Shown: positions 20,310 to 33,105 of the stretch, in pieces
Layout: each line of letters begins with the position of its first letter
Position numbering within the stretch: position 1 is the first letter of the stretch
NCBI GenBank assembly: GCA_036936605.1
Contig: JAUPFV010000003.1
Coordinates: 145,422,997-145,486,996, forward strand
Direction of reading: 5' to 3'
Length of the DNA: 64,000 bases
Source: Limnanthes douglasii subsp. nivea
Taxonomy: Eukaryota; Streptophyta; Magnoliopsida; Brassicales; Limnanthaceae
Made by a program: the position numbers and the translations under genes
Notes under the pieces: model-generated
Told to the model about the DNA's origin: nothing
Seen by the model: the letters and a program-made list of their open reading frames with translations, nothing else
Databases searched by the model: none

Positions 20310-21300
20310 ATTAAATGGGATGTGTTGGTTAGAGGTAATTACAGTATAACATACTATTGCGGTGATCATAAGAATTGTTTATTTACAGATGTTAGCGATT
20401 TTGTGGGTTCGCTAGCAGTGCTTGATGTTGAGTATTTTAAAAGTGTTAGTTTTGATATAAAATAGTATGCAGTTGAGGTAGTTGATGAAGAATCACATAG
20501 AGAGTCTAGCTTAAGTTTATTTGAATCATTAAATAATGAATTAATTAGTGGGGAGAGTAGTTATGGTTGAAGCTTATTTTGCTCATAAGAAAAAACAACT
20601 TGCTACTATTGGTTGGGTTGATGTGAGTATAGGTATTGGAAAAGTTTTTTTTATCAAGGTGTTGCACTTCTAAGGTTAACTTTATGTCGTTATACCTTAG
20701 AACATGATTTTTGTTTCAAATAGATGCATTATACAAGATCTTAAATAGTTGCTTAATGCGGAAATAGAGTCTCAAATTGATGTAAATGAAGACTTTATGC
20801 ATCACTTGCACATCCACTAGGTTTATACTCATCCAACGGTTTGTTCAGCTGCATACTTGCAACACTGATTTTTATAACATGTACGAAACATTTGATGTTT
20901 GGATTGATTGCCAAAGAGATTCATGGTTCTATTATATCAAAAAATATCTTTCCAGCGATGACTGTAATTCCTTTGTTAAACACAACTATGATGTAGATAT
21001 ATCTTATCATCGTTAATGGAATGGTTTAGAGAAATCTAGGAGAGGTGTTTTTTGATATAATTCTACTTCGTTTAATTTAATTAAAGAATACTTCAAAAGA
21101 TTAGAGAGTTTTAATATTAAGAGTTACCACCATATGGAATATCCTAGAGCCTAGTCCTCCAGTTTTCATTCTTTACATCCACTTTTATTTTTTGATGGAA
21201 CATATTTTACCGATAAACATAGAGAAATATTACTTTATGCCAAAGCAAAAGATGGAAACTATGTTTTTAATACTATGTATATTTGAAGACGTGAGTGCTA
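20310..21300 (+). pseudogene. Decayed MULE transposase, tandem copy 2
   Basis: The best single frame (20786-21016) reads FVQLHTCNTDF...CNSFVKHNYDVDISYH, the end of the Mutator DNA-binding domain and the linker before the DDE domain. Further on, FFDGTYFTDKH and KAKDGNYVFNTMYI mark the first DDE motif region. Interrupted by many stops. Confidence 0.75.
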
Positions 21301-22465
21301 GGATTATATTACGCTAGGATGTCATTAGCTTTATTTATGAAAGGAAAATATTGATATCATTGATGTAAAGGCGTTGGAAACTAAGTAAAATTCATATTCA
21401 AATATGTCATTAAAGTGTCATTAAAAGCGACGGTGAACTAACTAAGAAAAATGCATCATAAAATATCTCATTAAAGTGTCATTAAAAGAGTCTCCAAAAT
21501 AACTATATAATATACATCGTCAAATATATCAATAAAGTTTTATTAATGGTATCGATAAAATAACTAAGTAAATGTATTTTCACTTGCCTAAGTGACCACA
21601 AATCAGATGAGAAAAAAAATGTTTCATGAGGCATTTTAAGATCAAAATAATAATAAAATCTCAAAATAAAATAAAGAGAATATATAGACCTTGAAAAAGT
21701 AAATTGGTGAAACTCGTATAGTCTTCTTCCTTCGGATCGTGTTCTTCCTTTTCCCCCTCTTCTTTAATTTCTTTAATTTAAATATCGTCTCGTTCATAAG
21801 CAACACTTCATTATCATTTTCTAAATCAAAGTCAGAGATAAAATATAATTAATTAGAAATATTAAACCAATATAAAATCAAAACAAATTATGGCGAAAAA
21901 ATTGAGAATACTTACAAAATCAATAGAGTTCTAATCTTCTACACATTGAGATGCTCGAGATCCAACCAATTATAAATATCAACTTAAAATTTTCTTTTAA
22001 AATATCCATAATCTAAGATTTTTAAATTAAATTTTCAACCAATTTTTAATGTAAAAAGTTTCTTAAAAATAGTTAACATCCTAATTTTTAAATTAAAATT
22101 TTCTACCATTATTTTAGATTTTAAATTTAAATCATTCCTAAAAAACAATCATTATCTTAAATGTTTACTTTAATATTATTTAAATAATTATTACCTTAAC
22201 AAAATTATAAAATATATATTTTAGGTAAGGGGGCCTACGCCCCCGGACCCCAATATACATCCGCGACTGTCCGGGTCTGCTATTATTATGGTTGCTAATC
22301 TTTTGACTCTATTTATTTTCATTATATTTTAATTTTTATATACAACCATATATTGAAAAGCTTGAAACGAACTTTAGAGAACTCGATTATTCGGCTTTGT
22401 ATTGTGATATATGATTTAAATATATGTTTCATGACTACCGATCTTCATTTTGGTTGTCATTTAAT
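21301..22465. other. AT-rich tail of tandem copy 2
   Basis: Contains the same repeats of about 60 bp as copy 1 (from about 21400), and a GC-rich island with a perfect 6-bp hairpin (GGGGGC CTAC GCCCCC at 22229-22244). No gene is seen. Confidence 0.6.
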
Positions 22466-22588
22466 GCTAGTTTTATTTGGGTTTTTATTAACAAATATAA
22501 TTCCTATTGAGTTGGTTTATATTGAATATATATATATATATAGATTGATAAACATATTACATTAAAAATATGCGATCAACTATCAGTA

Positions 22589-22624
<36 letters not shown>

Positions 22625-25168
22625 GTTTGGTAATTAATCTCCATTATTTTAGAAAAACAATCTTAGTATCCCAATAGCATTTTGTTATTTTTTTTTAATT
22701 TTATAGCTTTGAGTTGCTATCGCATCTTTAAAAATTGTAGTAGCTTTATTTTGGATTCAGATGGTAAATACGAATTCATAAAGACATATACATTCCCTAA
22801 CTTTTTTTCTGATTCCGTTTTAAGTATCTCATTTTTTTCAAAATAAATTGTTAGTTGTTTTTTTTCTAATTAGTTATAAAATCATAAGTTTTGCTTTTTT
22901 CTCAAGTTATGATTTATTTTTAGATTTATTGATTTTATAGTTTGCAACCATGTTTAAGGATGATGTGAGACATGTGTTTAGATTTTGTGTACGAAGATGC
23001 GAGACATTAGGTATTTTACAATTTTCAGGGATGCTTAAAGATTATGCAAGACATGTGTTTAGATTTGTGTAGAAAGATGTGAATGTTAGGTATTTTAGAC
23101 GTGAGAATTACATAATCATCGTACGTTTGACAAGTGATACATACATGCAATATACGAGACATATAGAGTTTCCATACGTGTGGTATGTGAGACATATCTT
23201 ACATATATTAGATGTGAGAAACATAACACGTCTTATATGAGAGATGCGAGACCTGCACTTGCATAATAGATACGAGACCTTCCTATGTGACCGAATTCGA
23301 GATGCGAGACATATTTAGTATAATGTTTATCGATGTGAGACTATAATAAGTAGTTTGTAAGAAATGTGAGACCATACAAGTATCATGTGCACGACACGAT
23401 ACTCGTACTATGTTCATGTCAGATACGATATGAGACATACTTTAGGTTTATGGGACACAAGATACATAATGTCGACACGATACTCGTACTATGTTCATGT
23501 CAGATACGATGTGAGACATACTTTAGGTTTATGGGACACAAGATACATAATGTGTATAGTATGAGAGATGAAAAACTTGTGCATGCATCATAGATGTGAG
23601 ACCTCCCTATATGATGCGAGAGACGTTTGATACAATATTGATAGATGCGAGATAATAATAGGTAGTTTATAATGAATATGAGACCATTTAGGTATCATAT
23701 GCATGACGTGATACTCGTAGTAAGTTCATGGTAGATACTCATCTATTTAACACTAAAGAGATAAGAGATGTGAGACGATGCATGATGGTCAATTTGCAAA
23801 GTACGAGACCGGTTTACTTTTCTTTGAGAGATGCAAACCCATATTACTTTTTTTAAATTCTATTACTAATTGTTTTTCAAATTTGAAATGCATGTAAGCA
23901 ATGTCTTGACCTCAAGTGTACATTTCTAAACATAATGGTCAAACTACATATATTTCTACTAATGAGTTTGACGACTTTCAAAATTAATCAAATATATGTT
24001 AAAATTAAATGGGATGTGTTGGTTAGAGGTAATTACAGTATAACATTCTATTGCGGTGAACATAAGAATTGTTTATTTACAGATGCTAGCGATTTTGTGG
24101 GTTTGCTAGCAGTGCTTGATGTTGAGAATTTTAAAAGTGCTGGTTTTGATATTGAATAGTATGCAGGTGAGGTGGTTGATAAAGAATCAAATAGAGAGTC
24201 TAACTTAAATTTATTTAAATTCTCAAATAATAAATTAATTAGTGGCGAGAGTAGTTATGGTTTAAGCTTATTTTGCTCATAAGAAAAAAACAACTTGCTA
24301 CCATTGGTTTGGTTGATGGGATTAGAGGTATTGGAAAAGTTTTTTTATCAAGGTGTTGCACTTTTATGGTTAACTTTATGTTTTTATACCTTAAAACATG
24401 GGTTTTCTTTCAAATAAATGCATTATATAAAATCTAAAATAGCTTCTTAATGCGGAAATAAGTCTCAAATTTATATAAATGAAGACTTTATGCATCACTT
24501 GCACATCCACTAGGTTTTTGGTCATCCAACGGTTTGTTTAGCTGCATACTTGCAACACTAATTTTTATAAAATACCATGTACGAAACATTTGGCGTCTGA
24601 ATTGATTGCCAAAGATATGCATGGTTCTATTAGATCAAAAACTGTATTTCCAGCGATGAGTGTAAATGTGTTTGTTAAACACGACTATGATTTAGATATA
24701 TCTTATCATCTTTAATGGAGTGGTTTAGTGAAATCTAGGATAGGTGTTTTGGATATATTTCTACTTCGTTTAATTTGATATTAAGAGTTACCACCATATG
24801 AAATATACTAGAATCTTGTCCTCAAGGTTTTCATTCTTTCCATCCACTTTTATTTTTTAATGGAACATATTTTACCGATAAACATAGAGGAATATTATGT
24901 ATATTTGAAGACACGAGTGTTAGGGTTATATTCTGCTAGGATTTCTTTAACTTTTTTTTTAAATGAAAATATTTATATCATTGATATAATGGCGTCGGAT
25001 TCATATTCAAATATGTCAGTAAAGTGTCATTAAAAGCTACGGTGAACTAACTAAGAAAAATGCATCATAAAATATCTCATTAAAGTGTCATTAAAGGATT
25101 CTCAGAAATAACTAAGTAATATACATCGTCAAATATTTCAATAAATGTTTATTAAAGGTATCGATAAA
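22466..25168 (+). repeat. 3.6-kb tandem block, copy 3 (collinearity ends at about 25168)
   Basis: Collinear with copies 1 and 2 up to about 25168, after which copies 1/2 and copy 3 diverge. Small deletions relative to the others are seen near 24770 and 24890, and an 81-bp internal duplication at 23392-23552. Confidence 0.88.
22947..23800 (+). repeat. ATGCGAGA-core short-repeat array, copy 3
   Basis: Same array as in copies 1 and 2. Within it an 81-bp unit beginning CGACACGATACTCGTAC is duplicated in tandem (starts 23392 and 23473). Confidence 0.75.
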
Positions 25169-25717
25169 TTAATTTAGTAAAGACATTCTCAAGTCTATCA
25201 TTGAAGTGTCAACAAGATAGAAGTTCAGAGTAACATATGATGGAAAATAGTCAAACTCAATGCAAAAGATGATGGGTTTGGGAATAAGATAAAAGCATCG
25301 ATAAAGTATATGATCATGGGCAGCCAATGCGAAAAGTAAAGTCCAAATAAAGATAGAAAGAACTTCAAGATAATTGAAGATTTGAGGCATGCGTAATGTA
25401 TTATTAAAAATCTTTGGACAGTTAAAAGGTAGATTATCTATACATATGAGATATAATAATTGTAAAAAAGATGGATTCATTTGTTAATAAAATTATTTTT
25501 GATTATTTTTAGTCTTAACTCTTTGGCATAAATATGAGAATGTAATTCTCTCATCAGTGAGATTGGGCGAATTTTCTTGTGTTACATGTGAGACATTTTT
25601 TTATGTATGAGAGATACGAGACACCATGATGTTTTATATTCTATGCGTATTCCCATAATGTAATATACATATGATATGTGAGCCTAACATATAATACACA
25701 TACGAGATATGAGACCA

Positions 25718-25761
<44 letters not shown>

Positions 25762-26440
25762 TTATGCGAATTTAGTGTCTAATAAATACTTTATGCAAGG
25801 TAATACTATAGTATATCTCTTATGCTACATGTGATAAAATTTGACCTCATATGTGTAAGATGCGAGATAAATTATATTTTCTCATGTGACATGTGAGCAA
25901 ACATAATTGTGAGACGTATATAAGGATAAATGTAAGTAATCTTGATTTTGCACAGGATAAATGCGAGACCATAATATAATATACATGTGATTTGTGAGAC
26001 CGCCATATAATATAACATTCAAGATGCGAGACCTTAGTATATCATAGATGATTCATACAAGACTAATCTATAGTAGCTCGTGTATGTTACCTGCGAGACA
26101 TATGACATTGTATGTGCCACATGAGAGATAGACTATATCAATCATACGAGTCATGAAAAAATATAATTGTGAGACCTATATAAGCATTGTTACACTACAT
26201 GATACAAATTATACAATTTTAATTTAGTTTTTAGGTATATTTCCCTTGATATTTGGTATTGTTGGGTGTGAAGATGCTGACAATTGGCTAGGGTTTCTAG
26301 AGAGTTTGTAACCTCTTGCTTGGAAATTTAAATAACATATAATTTGGATCATCAGTTAGGTATCATTAATGGTGTTTCTATCTTGTTTCCGAATTTTTAT
26401 CATGCCTATTGTATTTGTCATCTTGCATGTGCCAACGCCT
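23990..26440 (+). pseudogene. Decayed MULE transposase, tandem copy 3 and downstream
   Basis: Repeats the DNA-binding and DDE-start remains of copies 1 and 2 (24000-24925). After a second GCGAGAC-type array (25560-26200) it picks up GIINGVSILFPNFYHAYCICHLACAN (about 26350-26440), the MULE motif ending in CxxHL that follows the second catalytic Asp. The intervening array could be a decayed intron or an insertion. Non-functional. Confidence 0.62.
25560..26200 (+). repeat. GCGAGAC-type short-repeat array
   Basis: Irregular words such as GATGCGAGACC, ATACGAGATATGAGACC and ATGTGAGCC, with an (AT)n run at 25727-25756. The same theme as in the tandem blocks, but not a copy of that array. Confidence 0.68.
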
Positions 26441-27260
26441 TCTTAATAACCGGCCTAATAACATAAGGCTCAATTACTTAAAACCGTTAAATAGGTATTA
26501 CCACTAACACCTCTTGTGAGTCAGATGGAAACCCTAGTATGTTAATCAGAGTCTCTCGCCCTTCCTCTCAATTGATCCGATGAATGGGTTCGAAATAGGT
26601 CGGAATGTAGATCGGTGGTGGCTCGTGACAGGAGTTGTTCAGCTAACCATAGCGAAAACGTATCTCTCTTCTCACAATTGGATCGGTAAAAGCTTCACAT
26701 CTACCAGCCTTAGGAATGAGCATATGATTGGTGGTGTCTTGTGGAGGTATTTAGCAGTATCAAGTACTTACCTCCATTTCTTATGTTTCACAGCATCGTT
26801 GGTGAATAGAGTTGCAATCTTTTTCAAACTTTACTCATAAGCATTATGTTTATTATAAGTAATCCTTCTTTTGCTAAAAAAATACTTTTTTATGAATTTT
26901 TCTCTGCCATCTCTGCTTGTATTATATGTTTTGTATCTTTATTGTTATTTTTTACATTTTCCTTTTCACCTTGAATTGATTTTCCATTAACACCATGCAT
27001 CAAATTGTTAAATTATATGTGTAATATATTTTGATATTATTAAGTCAGGTGTAACTTGCTTAATTGTTAGTTAACAGAAGAAAAAGAAAAATAAATTCTA
27101 ATTTTATTTTGTTTAGTATCTATAGAAAGGATATTTCATTTAAGGAACTTAAAGGTTAGGATATTTCTCTAATGTTTATCACTTGAAGGCTATCCGTCAG
27201 TATTATAGATCTGAGTTGACTTGGAATATGTGTAGGATTAAGATCAAACTTGTATTTTTA
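26441..27260. other. No recognised gene
   Basis: An 86-codon plus-strand frame (26580-26840) has no recognisable domain and is not supported as a gene. The rest is AT-rich. Confidence 0.5.
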
Positions 27261-27269
27261 TTTTAGTGC

Positions 27270-27621
27270 CTATTTAGCTAGTCAATTAGCTGTTAGGTTT
27301 TTCTCTCGAAATATATGTGTGATTGACATGTTTAGATCGGTTAATTTCCTACAACATTCTATTAGTGTTGATAAAAATAAAGGAACAATATGATTCAATA
27401 ACATAACTATAATAATGTTAGAATAAATTTCAATATCCATGTTATAAAATTTTAATTTAGATCAAAGAATCAAACCATCAAGGAAACCTCTGCTCTTAGC
27501 TAAGATTGGAGAGTGTTTACCATATTGTCTCCCAATAGCATCTATTATTTCACCATTTTGTTCCTTAAAATTGATCCTTCACTAGATTGACCAGATGTGG
27601 AGCCTGCACCATCAATGTTTA
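27270..27621 (-). pseudogene. LINE RNase H domain fragment
   Basis: On the minus strand: LNIDGAGSTSGQSSEG and LRN, with NGEIIDAIGRQYGKHSP in another frame, then an acidic DIEIYSNIIIVMLL segment and ITHIFREKNLTAN.LAK. These are the standard landmarks (KLNVDGA...GGVLRD...HVFREGN.AD.LAK) of the plant LINE-associated RNase H. Several stops and frameshifts. Confidence 0.65.
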
Positions 27622-27791
27622 ACTTTTATATTATGTGAATAGATGGAGTCCAGTAAATAGTTACTATATTTCTAGGACTTGTGAGACGATTATAACAGCC
27701 TAATATATACGTAGTGTTTGAGTCTTTTTTAGAGTGTTCTTTTTTTAGAAGATTTGCCACATCAAGTTTAATAATTGTTTTTATAAGGTGT

Positions 27792-27830
<39 letters not shown>

Positions 27831-28796
27831 GAAGTAACATTCATTTTGTGATATTTTGCTTTATTTATATGTTTCCATAGGGACTAACAGAAAGGTTTCA
27901 CAGTTGTTGCAATGCTAACATTTTGACACAATGTTTATATTTCTGTGCTGGAGAACTGAATCCACTAAGATCCAGTTGTTCAGCAACCTCCAATGAAGGA
28001 ATGAACACTTTTTTTAAGTTATACTGTTCCATAAAGAGTTGTAGATAGTATATTTTGTTCCTTTGGTTATGATATGCTCCCAAATAGTTTTTTTATTGAA
28101 ATCTTCATATGTAGATAAAATCTATTGTATTGATCATCTTCAAAATTGTTGATAGATAGAAACTATATTCTCAATATATTAGAAGGGATAACTAAGTTGT
28201 TTAGTTTAAGATGGTACCAAGAGCCATTTGACTAGAATTCTTTGACTTTGTATTGAGTGTACCATGAATTTGAGACATCAATGTTGAGAGAGATGAGAGG
28301 GTGCTTATTTCACCATTAAATTATCTACAGGTCTTCAATTAATCTTACCTTGTCTAATATGCTCATACATCTCTTATCTTCATTTATCTAGCTTATAAGT
28401 TTTACTATCACATATACTCCAATGTTATAGTTTTTTTCAATGGAACATAATTATTATTAGGTGATTAAAGCTCAATACCAAAGTGTTAACTAATGGTTCC
28501 TCGGTCACGATACAGATTAGCCCAAGTAGTATCTATACTTTATATACTTTAATGAGGTTTAATAATAATAATATATTAATTAGTATTATATATAGGTCTA
28601 ATAATCCAAAGACTAATTATTTTGTTTTATTGGACTTATAACAACATACAACATACCTCAATACTTTGTATTTGCGTATGATAAGACATTTCAAATGTAG
28701 GATTTCCTTATAATATCCATCTTTGACCATTCATGTGTACTAACGTGTATCCATCCGAATTGGGCAATATAAACTGCTTTAGTTCACATATAATGT

Positions 28797-28854
<58 letters not shown>

Positions 28855-29670
28855 ATTATAATCAACAATGAACCTAACAGGTTCCACCACGTCTATGTTT
28901 GTGTAACACTTTCATAATAAACAGATTGCTAACTACCACTTTTAATGAACACTGACTTTTCATGGAGTCTAGTACGGAAGTGTTACACGAACCTATAATC
29001 AACACGTGTCAGCTTCCAACTGGTTCTACTTAATTACGATCGGTTAAAGAATAAGGAAAAAAATTAATAATTGTATTTATTAAAATTATTGAATACATAA
29101 AATATAAAGAGATAATACAATTTGAAAACTGAACTAAAATCTGAAAAACTAAAATCAAAACGACATTCCCCCTAAATGTGATAGATTATGGTATAAGTTT
29201 ATATGTCCCATATTCCACTGATATAGTAGTTGGTTTCATTCGTCATTAATGAAACAATGCGTTCTCAGGTTGAGTTTGGATTCTATTGTATATGGTCCTT
29301 ACCAGTTTGGGGCTCACTTTTCCAATCATTTGTGTTTAGTGTATAACAACACTCGTGGTAGTATTTTATCTCAGGGTTTGAAGCTCCGGAATGATTTAGA
29401 GTTGTAATGATTGCGGATGAGGGACCTGTAATGCTCAGATCATAAATACGCCTTTATATCTCTTTCTTCGTCATTTGTGTCTGCATTATAGTTTGAGATT
29501 CGATATGTAGGAACAACTGTTTCAACCATGATACCCATTTTTTTTTTCGCTTGATTATTCTTCTTATGGTTACTTTCACTAGGTTGTTGGCATGATGATG
29601 ATATGATGAAGATACATTCTCATTGATACCTTTCTTTTGGCCATAGTCGTTGATGCTGTTATTTTGAAAT
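27622..29670. other. AT-rich stretch with microsatellites, no recognised gene
   Basis: Contains (AAT)n at 27793-27830 and (AT)n at 28801-28852. A 61-codon minus-strand frame at 27898-28083 has no recognisable domain. 29200-29670 may be the C-terminal continuation of the gypsy integrase remnant, but I could not match it. Confidence 0.5.
28801..28852. repeat. (AT)n microsatellite, about 26 units
   Basis: Uninterrupted AT dinucleotides. Confidence 0.97.
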
Positions 29671-29679
29671 TACTAGCTA

Positions 29680-30120
29680 TTATTGGAAGTAAGGATTAGT
29701 GGTACCCCATAAAGACAAAATATATGTGACTAAGATTATGACTTATTTGGTTGTATTGCTGTTTAATGCTTTGGATTATGCCCACTTTAAAAAATAATCG
29801 ATCGCGACTATAAAACATCTCTATCATCATGAAGCTGAGGAAATAGGCTGAAGATATCAATTCATTATCAATCAAATGGTATAGAATCGATTATTTTTTT
29901 CGAGAAGATCTACTGGAACTTGAATTGAATTTAAGTAGCATGGCAAACATCGCAGTGTTTTACATGTTTCTTCGCATCGATGAGAAGGGTCGGCCAATAG
30001 TAGTCTTAGAGTATTATATGCTTGTGCACAATCTTGAAATAAAAATAGATGTTTCCTTCTTTTTCATGTAGTTTTTCTTTAATAAACTGGGCATCCTCCG
30101 ATGCGACGAATCATAGAAGT
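29680..30120 (-). pseudogene. Ty3/gypsy integrase fragment
   Basis: The minus strand reads YYWPTLLIDAKKHVKHCDVCHAT (the zinc-binding module, about 30030-29950), followed in shifted frames by VAIDYF.KW and VTYI..YGVP-like pieces (about 29800-29700) of the catalytic core. It stops at the edge of the copia LTR at 30127, so the copia element may have inserted here. Confidence 0.62.
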
Positions 30121-30126
30121 GTTTTT

Positions 30127-31182
30127 TGTTAGAAATTCATATTTTGGATTTCTAATATACATATTGAACCATGAAGTTAAATCATCTTGTAATAATGCGG
30201 AAGAAATAACTTACATGATGTAGACATTCTTTGATCTTCGGATTCCGAACTTGAAGCAGATGATCCGCGATCCTTTGCTAGGTTATGATTCTTCTAAGAG
30301 ACGACAACCAAAACTCAATGATTGATTCTGAAGGAAAAAACAATCTGTTTGAGTTAAAGGATATTTCTCTCTGTATTTGATACCGCGTCTTTTAAGAATG
30401 AGAAACTCATTCTTATATAGAATTAAATTGAGAAAAACGGTTCTTCTCTTTTATTTGTCTGTAACTTCCAGACAGATACTTAATGAAGACCGGTCCTTAT
30501 TAAATTTCCACTCTTAGGGACCATAACTCGGTATTATTTTGTTTTACAAAATAACCCCAAAACTTTACGTTTTTCATAAGTTGTTTATTTCTGAATCTGA
30601 TCCTTCACAGTATTCGAGATTAAACCTGGTATCTATACAATTACCTCCATGATACATATTTTATCTACTAGTCCGTTCTTTTCTTTATGATTATTTTTAT
30701 TGGACTAATATTAACGATAGTTCGATACATCGATAAAATATGTGACGGACCAACTTAATGGAGAAATTCCAATAATCTCCCACTTGGATCATCATATGCT
30801 ACTATAGGATGCATCCACTTAATGAACGTTGTTAATTTCTATCGTCACATAGATAACCTTAACGATCCCATAAATGACCATTAACGACATAGGACTAAAG
30901 GCATCATCAATGCATTTCAAGCCGCAAATAGATGCATCAGTAATCACGATATCGCAACAATCAACTACATGGATCTATCATGGTGCATAGCATAAGAATA
31001 ATATAAAATGTAATCTTACATATCTATTCTTAACTAGTCCCACTTAATTGGAGGTCTACTTACAGCAAAGTACGAATAATCAAAGATAAGAGCACACTGA
31101 AAACTTATATATTTATATGTTTGCATTAATGACCTTAAGTTTGCGAACATCATAATACAAACATATTTAATAGCTTAATACA
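30127..31182 (-). repeat. Probable 3' LTR of the copia element
   Basis: Bounded on the coding side by the polypurine tract and starting TGTATTAAG on the minus strand (31182); it ends ...TTTCTAACA at 30127, a common plant copia LTR end. The inner end is less certain than the outer end because there is no second LTR to compare. Confidence 0.6.
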
Positions 31183-31195
31183 AACTCCCACTGAA
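31183..31195 (-). other. Polypurine tract of the copia element
   Basis: Minus-strand CAGTGGGAGTT, directly after the RNase H stop and before the probable LTR. Confidence 0.6.
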
Positions 31196-31196
31196 A

Positions 31197-32480
31197 CTAA
31201 CAATCCTCTAAGTACACAACACCTATGTTAATGGTGTGTTCAATAAAAACTTTAGGTACTAATGCCTTCGTAAGAGGATCTGCTAACATCAAGTTTGTCC
31301 CTTTGTGCTCCACGTTGATTTGACCACTCTGTACTCTCTCTTTAACAGACAGGAACTTGATATCTACATATTTGGACTTAACCGAGCTCATGTTACTGTT
31401 TGAATACGTAACTGCCGAGTTATTGTCACAATATAATCTAAGGGGTCTTTCTATTCCCTCTACGATTCGCAGTCCCGTGATAAAATTTTGCAGCCAAAGC
31501 GCCTGATTGGATGCCTCGAAACAAGCAATAAATTTCGCAGCCATAGTGGAAGATGTAATGAGTGTTTGTTTAACACTTTTCCATGATATTGCACCTCCCG
31601 CTAAAAGGAATATACTGCCTGAGGTTGAACGACGAGAATCCTCACATCCAGTGAAATCCGAGTCGGAATACCCTATGACCTCCAGTTTATCCGACTTCTT
31701 ATATGTTAACCTATGATGTTTTGTTTGCTGCAAATACCGGAGAACTCTTTTGAATGTTTTCCAGTGTTCCATCCCTGGATTACTTACGTATCTCCCTAAC
31801 ACACCCACCACAAAAGCAATATCTGGCCATGTACAAACTTGAGCATATATTAGACTTCCAACAGCCGAAGCATATGGAACCTTTTGCATTTTCTCAATCT
31901 TAAGTTTTGTCTTTGGGCATTGCTTAAGGCTAAACTTTTCACCTTTTGATATAGAGTTTTCCTTTCCTTTGCTGTTAGCCATACCGTAACATTGTAACAT
32001 ACTCTCAATATACGCCTTATGTGATAAACTCAAAATTCAATGGGATCGATTCCTATAAATTTTAATTCCTAACACAAATGATGCATCACGAAGATCTTTC
32101 ATATCGAATTTGTCCGAAAGAAATTTATTGGTCGTATGTAACAATTCCTTATCGTTCGTGGCCCATAATATGTCATCAACATATAAGACTAGAAATATGA
32201 ATTTACTCCCACTGAACGTTTGATACACACAATCCTCCACTGAATTTATCTCGAAACCAAATGAGAGAATAACTTCAAGGAATTTATGATACCACTGTCG
32301 AGACATTTGCTTGAGACCATAAATAGATTTCTTTAGTTTGCATATCATCGACTTTGGATCACCGCAGACAAAGTTTTCAGGTTGTAACATATAGATCATT
32401 TCCTCAATGTCTCCATTAAGAAAAGCGGTCTTTACATCCATTTGATGAAGCTCAAGGTCGAAGTGTGCAACTAATGCCAT
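31197..32480 (-). pseudogene. Copia reverse transcriptase and RNase H
   Basis: RT landmarks on the minus strand: HQMDVKTAFLNGDIEE, CKLKKSIYGLKQ, and the catalytic YVDD (codons 32183-32172). RNase H landmarks: GYSDSDFTGCEDSRRSTSG, ISWKSVKQTLITSSTMAAKF, LYCDNNSAV, NLMLADPLTKAL. The two ORFs are in the same frame and separated by one short interval with a stop (32039-32034 region), so a single change divides what was one reading frame. Confidence 0.9.
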
Positions 32481-33105
32481 GATTGACCGAAAAGAATCCT
32501 TCGAAGAAATTGGAGAGAAGGTTTATTTAAAGTCAATCCCTTCACGTTGAGTAAAACCCTTAGCTACAAGTCACGCTTTATACCTCTCCACATTACCCTT
32601 AGAATGCCGTTTGGTTTTAAAAATCCATTTACAACCAATCAGCTTCTTTCCTTCAGGTAATGGAACAAGCTCCCATACCGCATTATCTTGCATTGATTTA
32701 AACTCTTCGTTCATTGCTTAAATCCATAAGTGAGAATCGGAACTTTTCATGGCTTCACGAACACTTAAAGGATCGTTTTCTGTTGAACCATAAAATTCTT
32801 CATGTTCTTGAAGATACACTATATAGTCTGAAGATATAGCACTCTTTCTTTCTCTAGTAGATTTACACAAAGGCATAATTTCTTCATTTTGCACTTGAAC
32901 TTCTTGAGGAGGTAGAGTTTGTTCTTCTTGAACAACTTTATTTTGCTCCATTGGAACAACATCCATAGAAGGAAGATTAACATCCTCTTGAGTATCTATA
33001 TGTTCTAACGAATCTGAAGTGATGATTGGCCTTCTGATTACCATATCATCATCTGACACTATAGTATCATTGTTAGAACCTTCATGAATCTCTACTGATT
33101 CTTCC
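32481..33105 (-). pseudogene. Copia integrase-RT linker and start of RT
   Basis: Includes the low-complexity acidic linker (33059-32718, KSTRERKSAISSDYIVYLQEHEEF), ending in SVREAMKSSDSHLWI. The N-terminus of RT (about 32710-32481) is broken by stops. Confidence 0.75.

Larger units (their letters stand above)
18883..22465 (+). repeat. 3.6-kb tandem block, copy 2
   Basis: Collinear with copy 1 over its length, including the array (about 19340-20100), the MULE remains and the GC island at 22229-22252. Differences are mostly scattered substitutions and small indels. Confidence 0.9.

Noticed and set aside
26580..26840. 86-codon plus-strand ORF
   Set aside because: No recognisable domain, splice structure or conservation signal can be seen; length is not exceptional.
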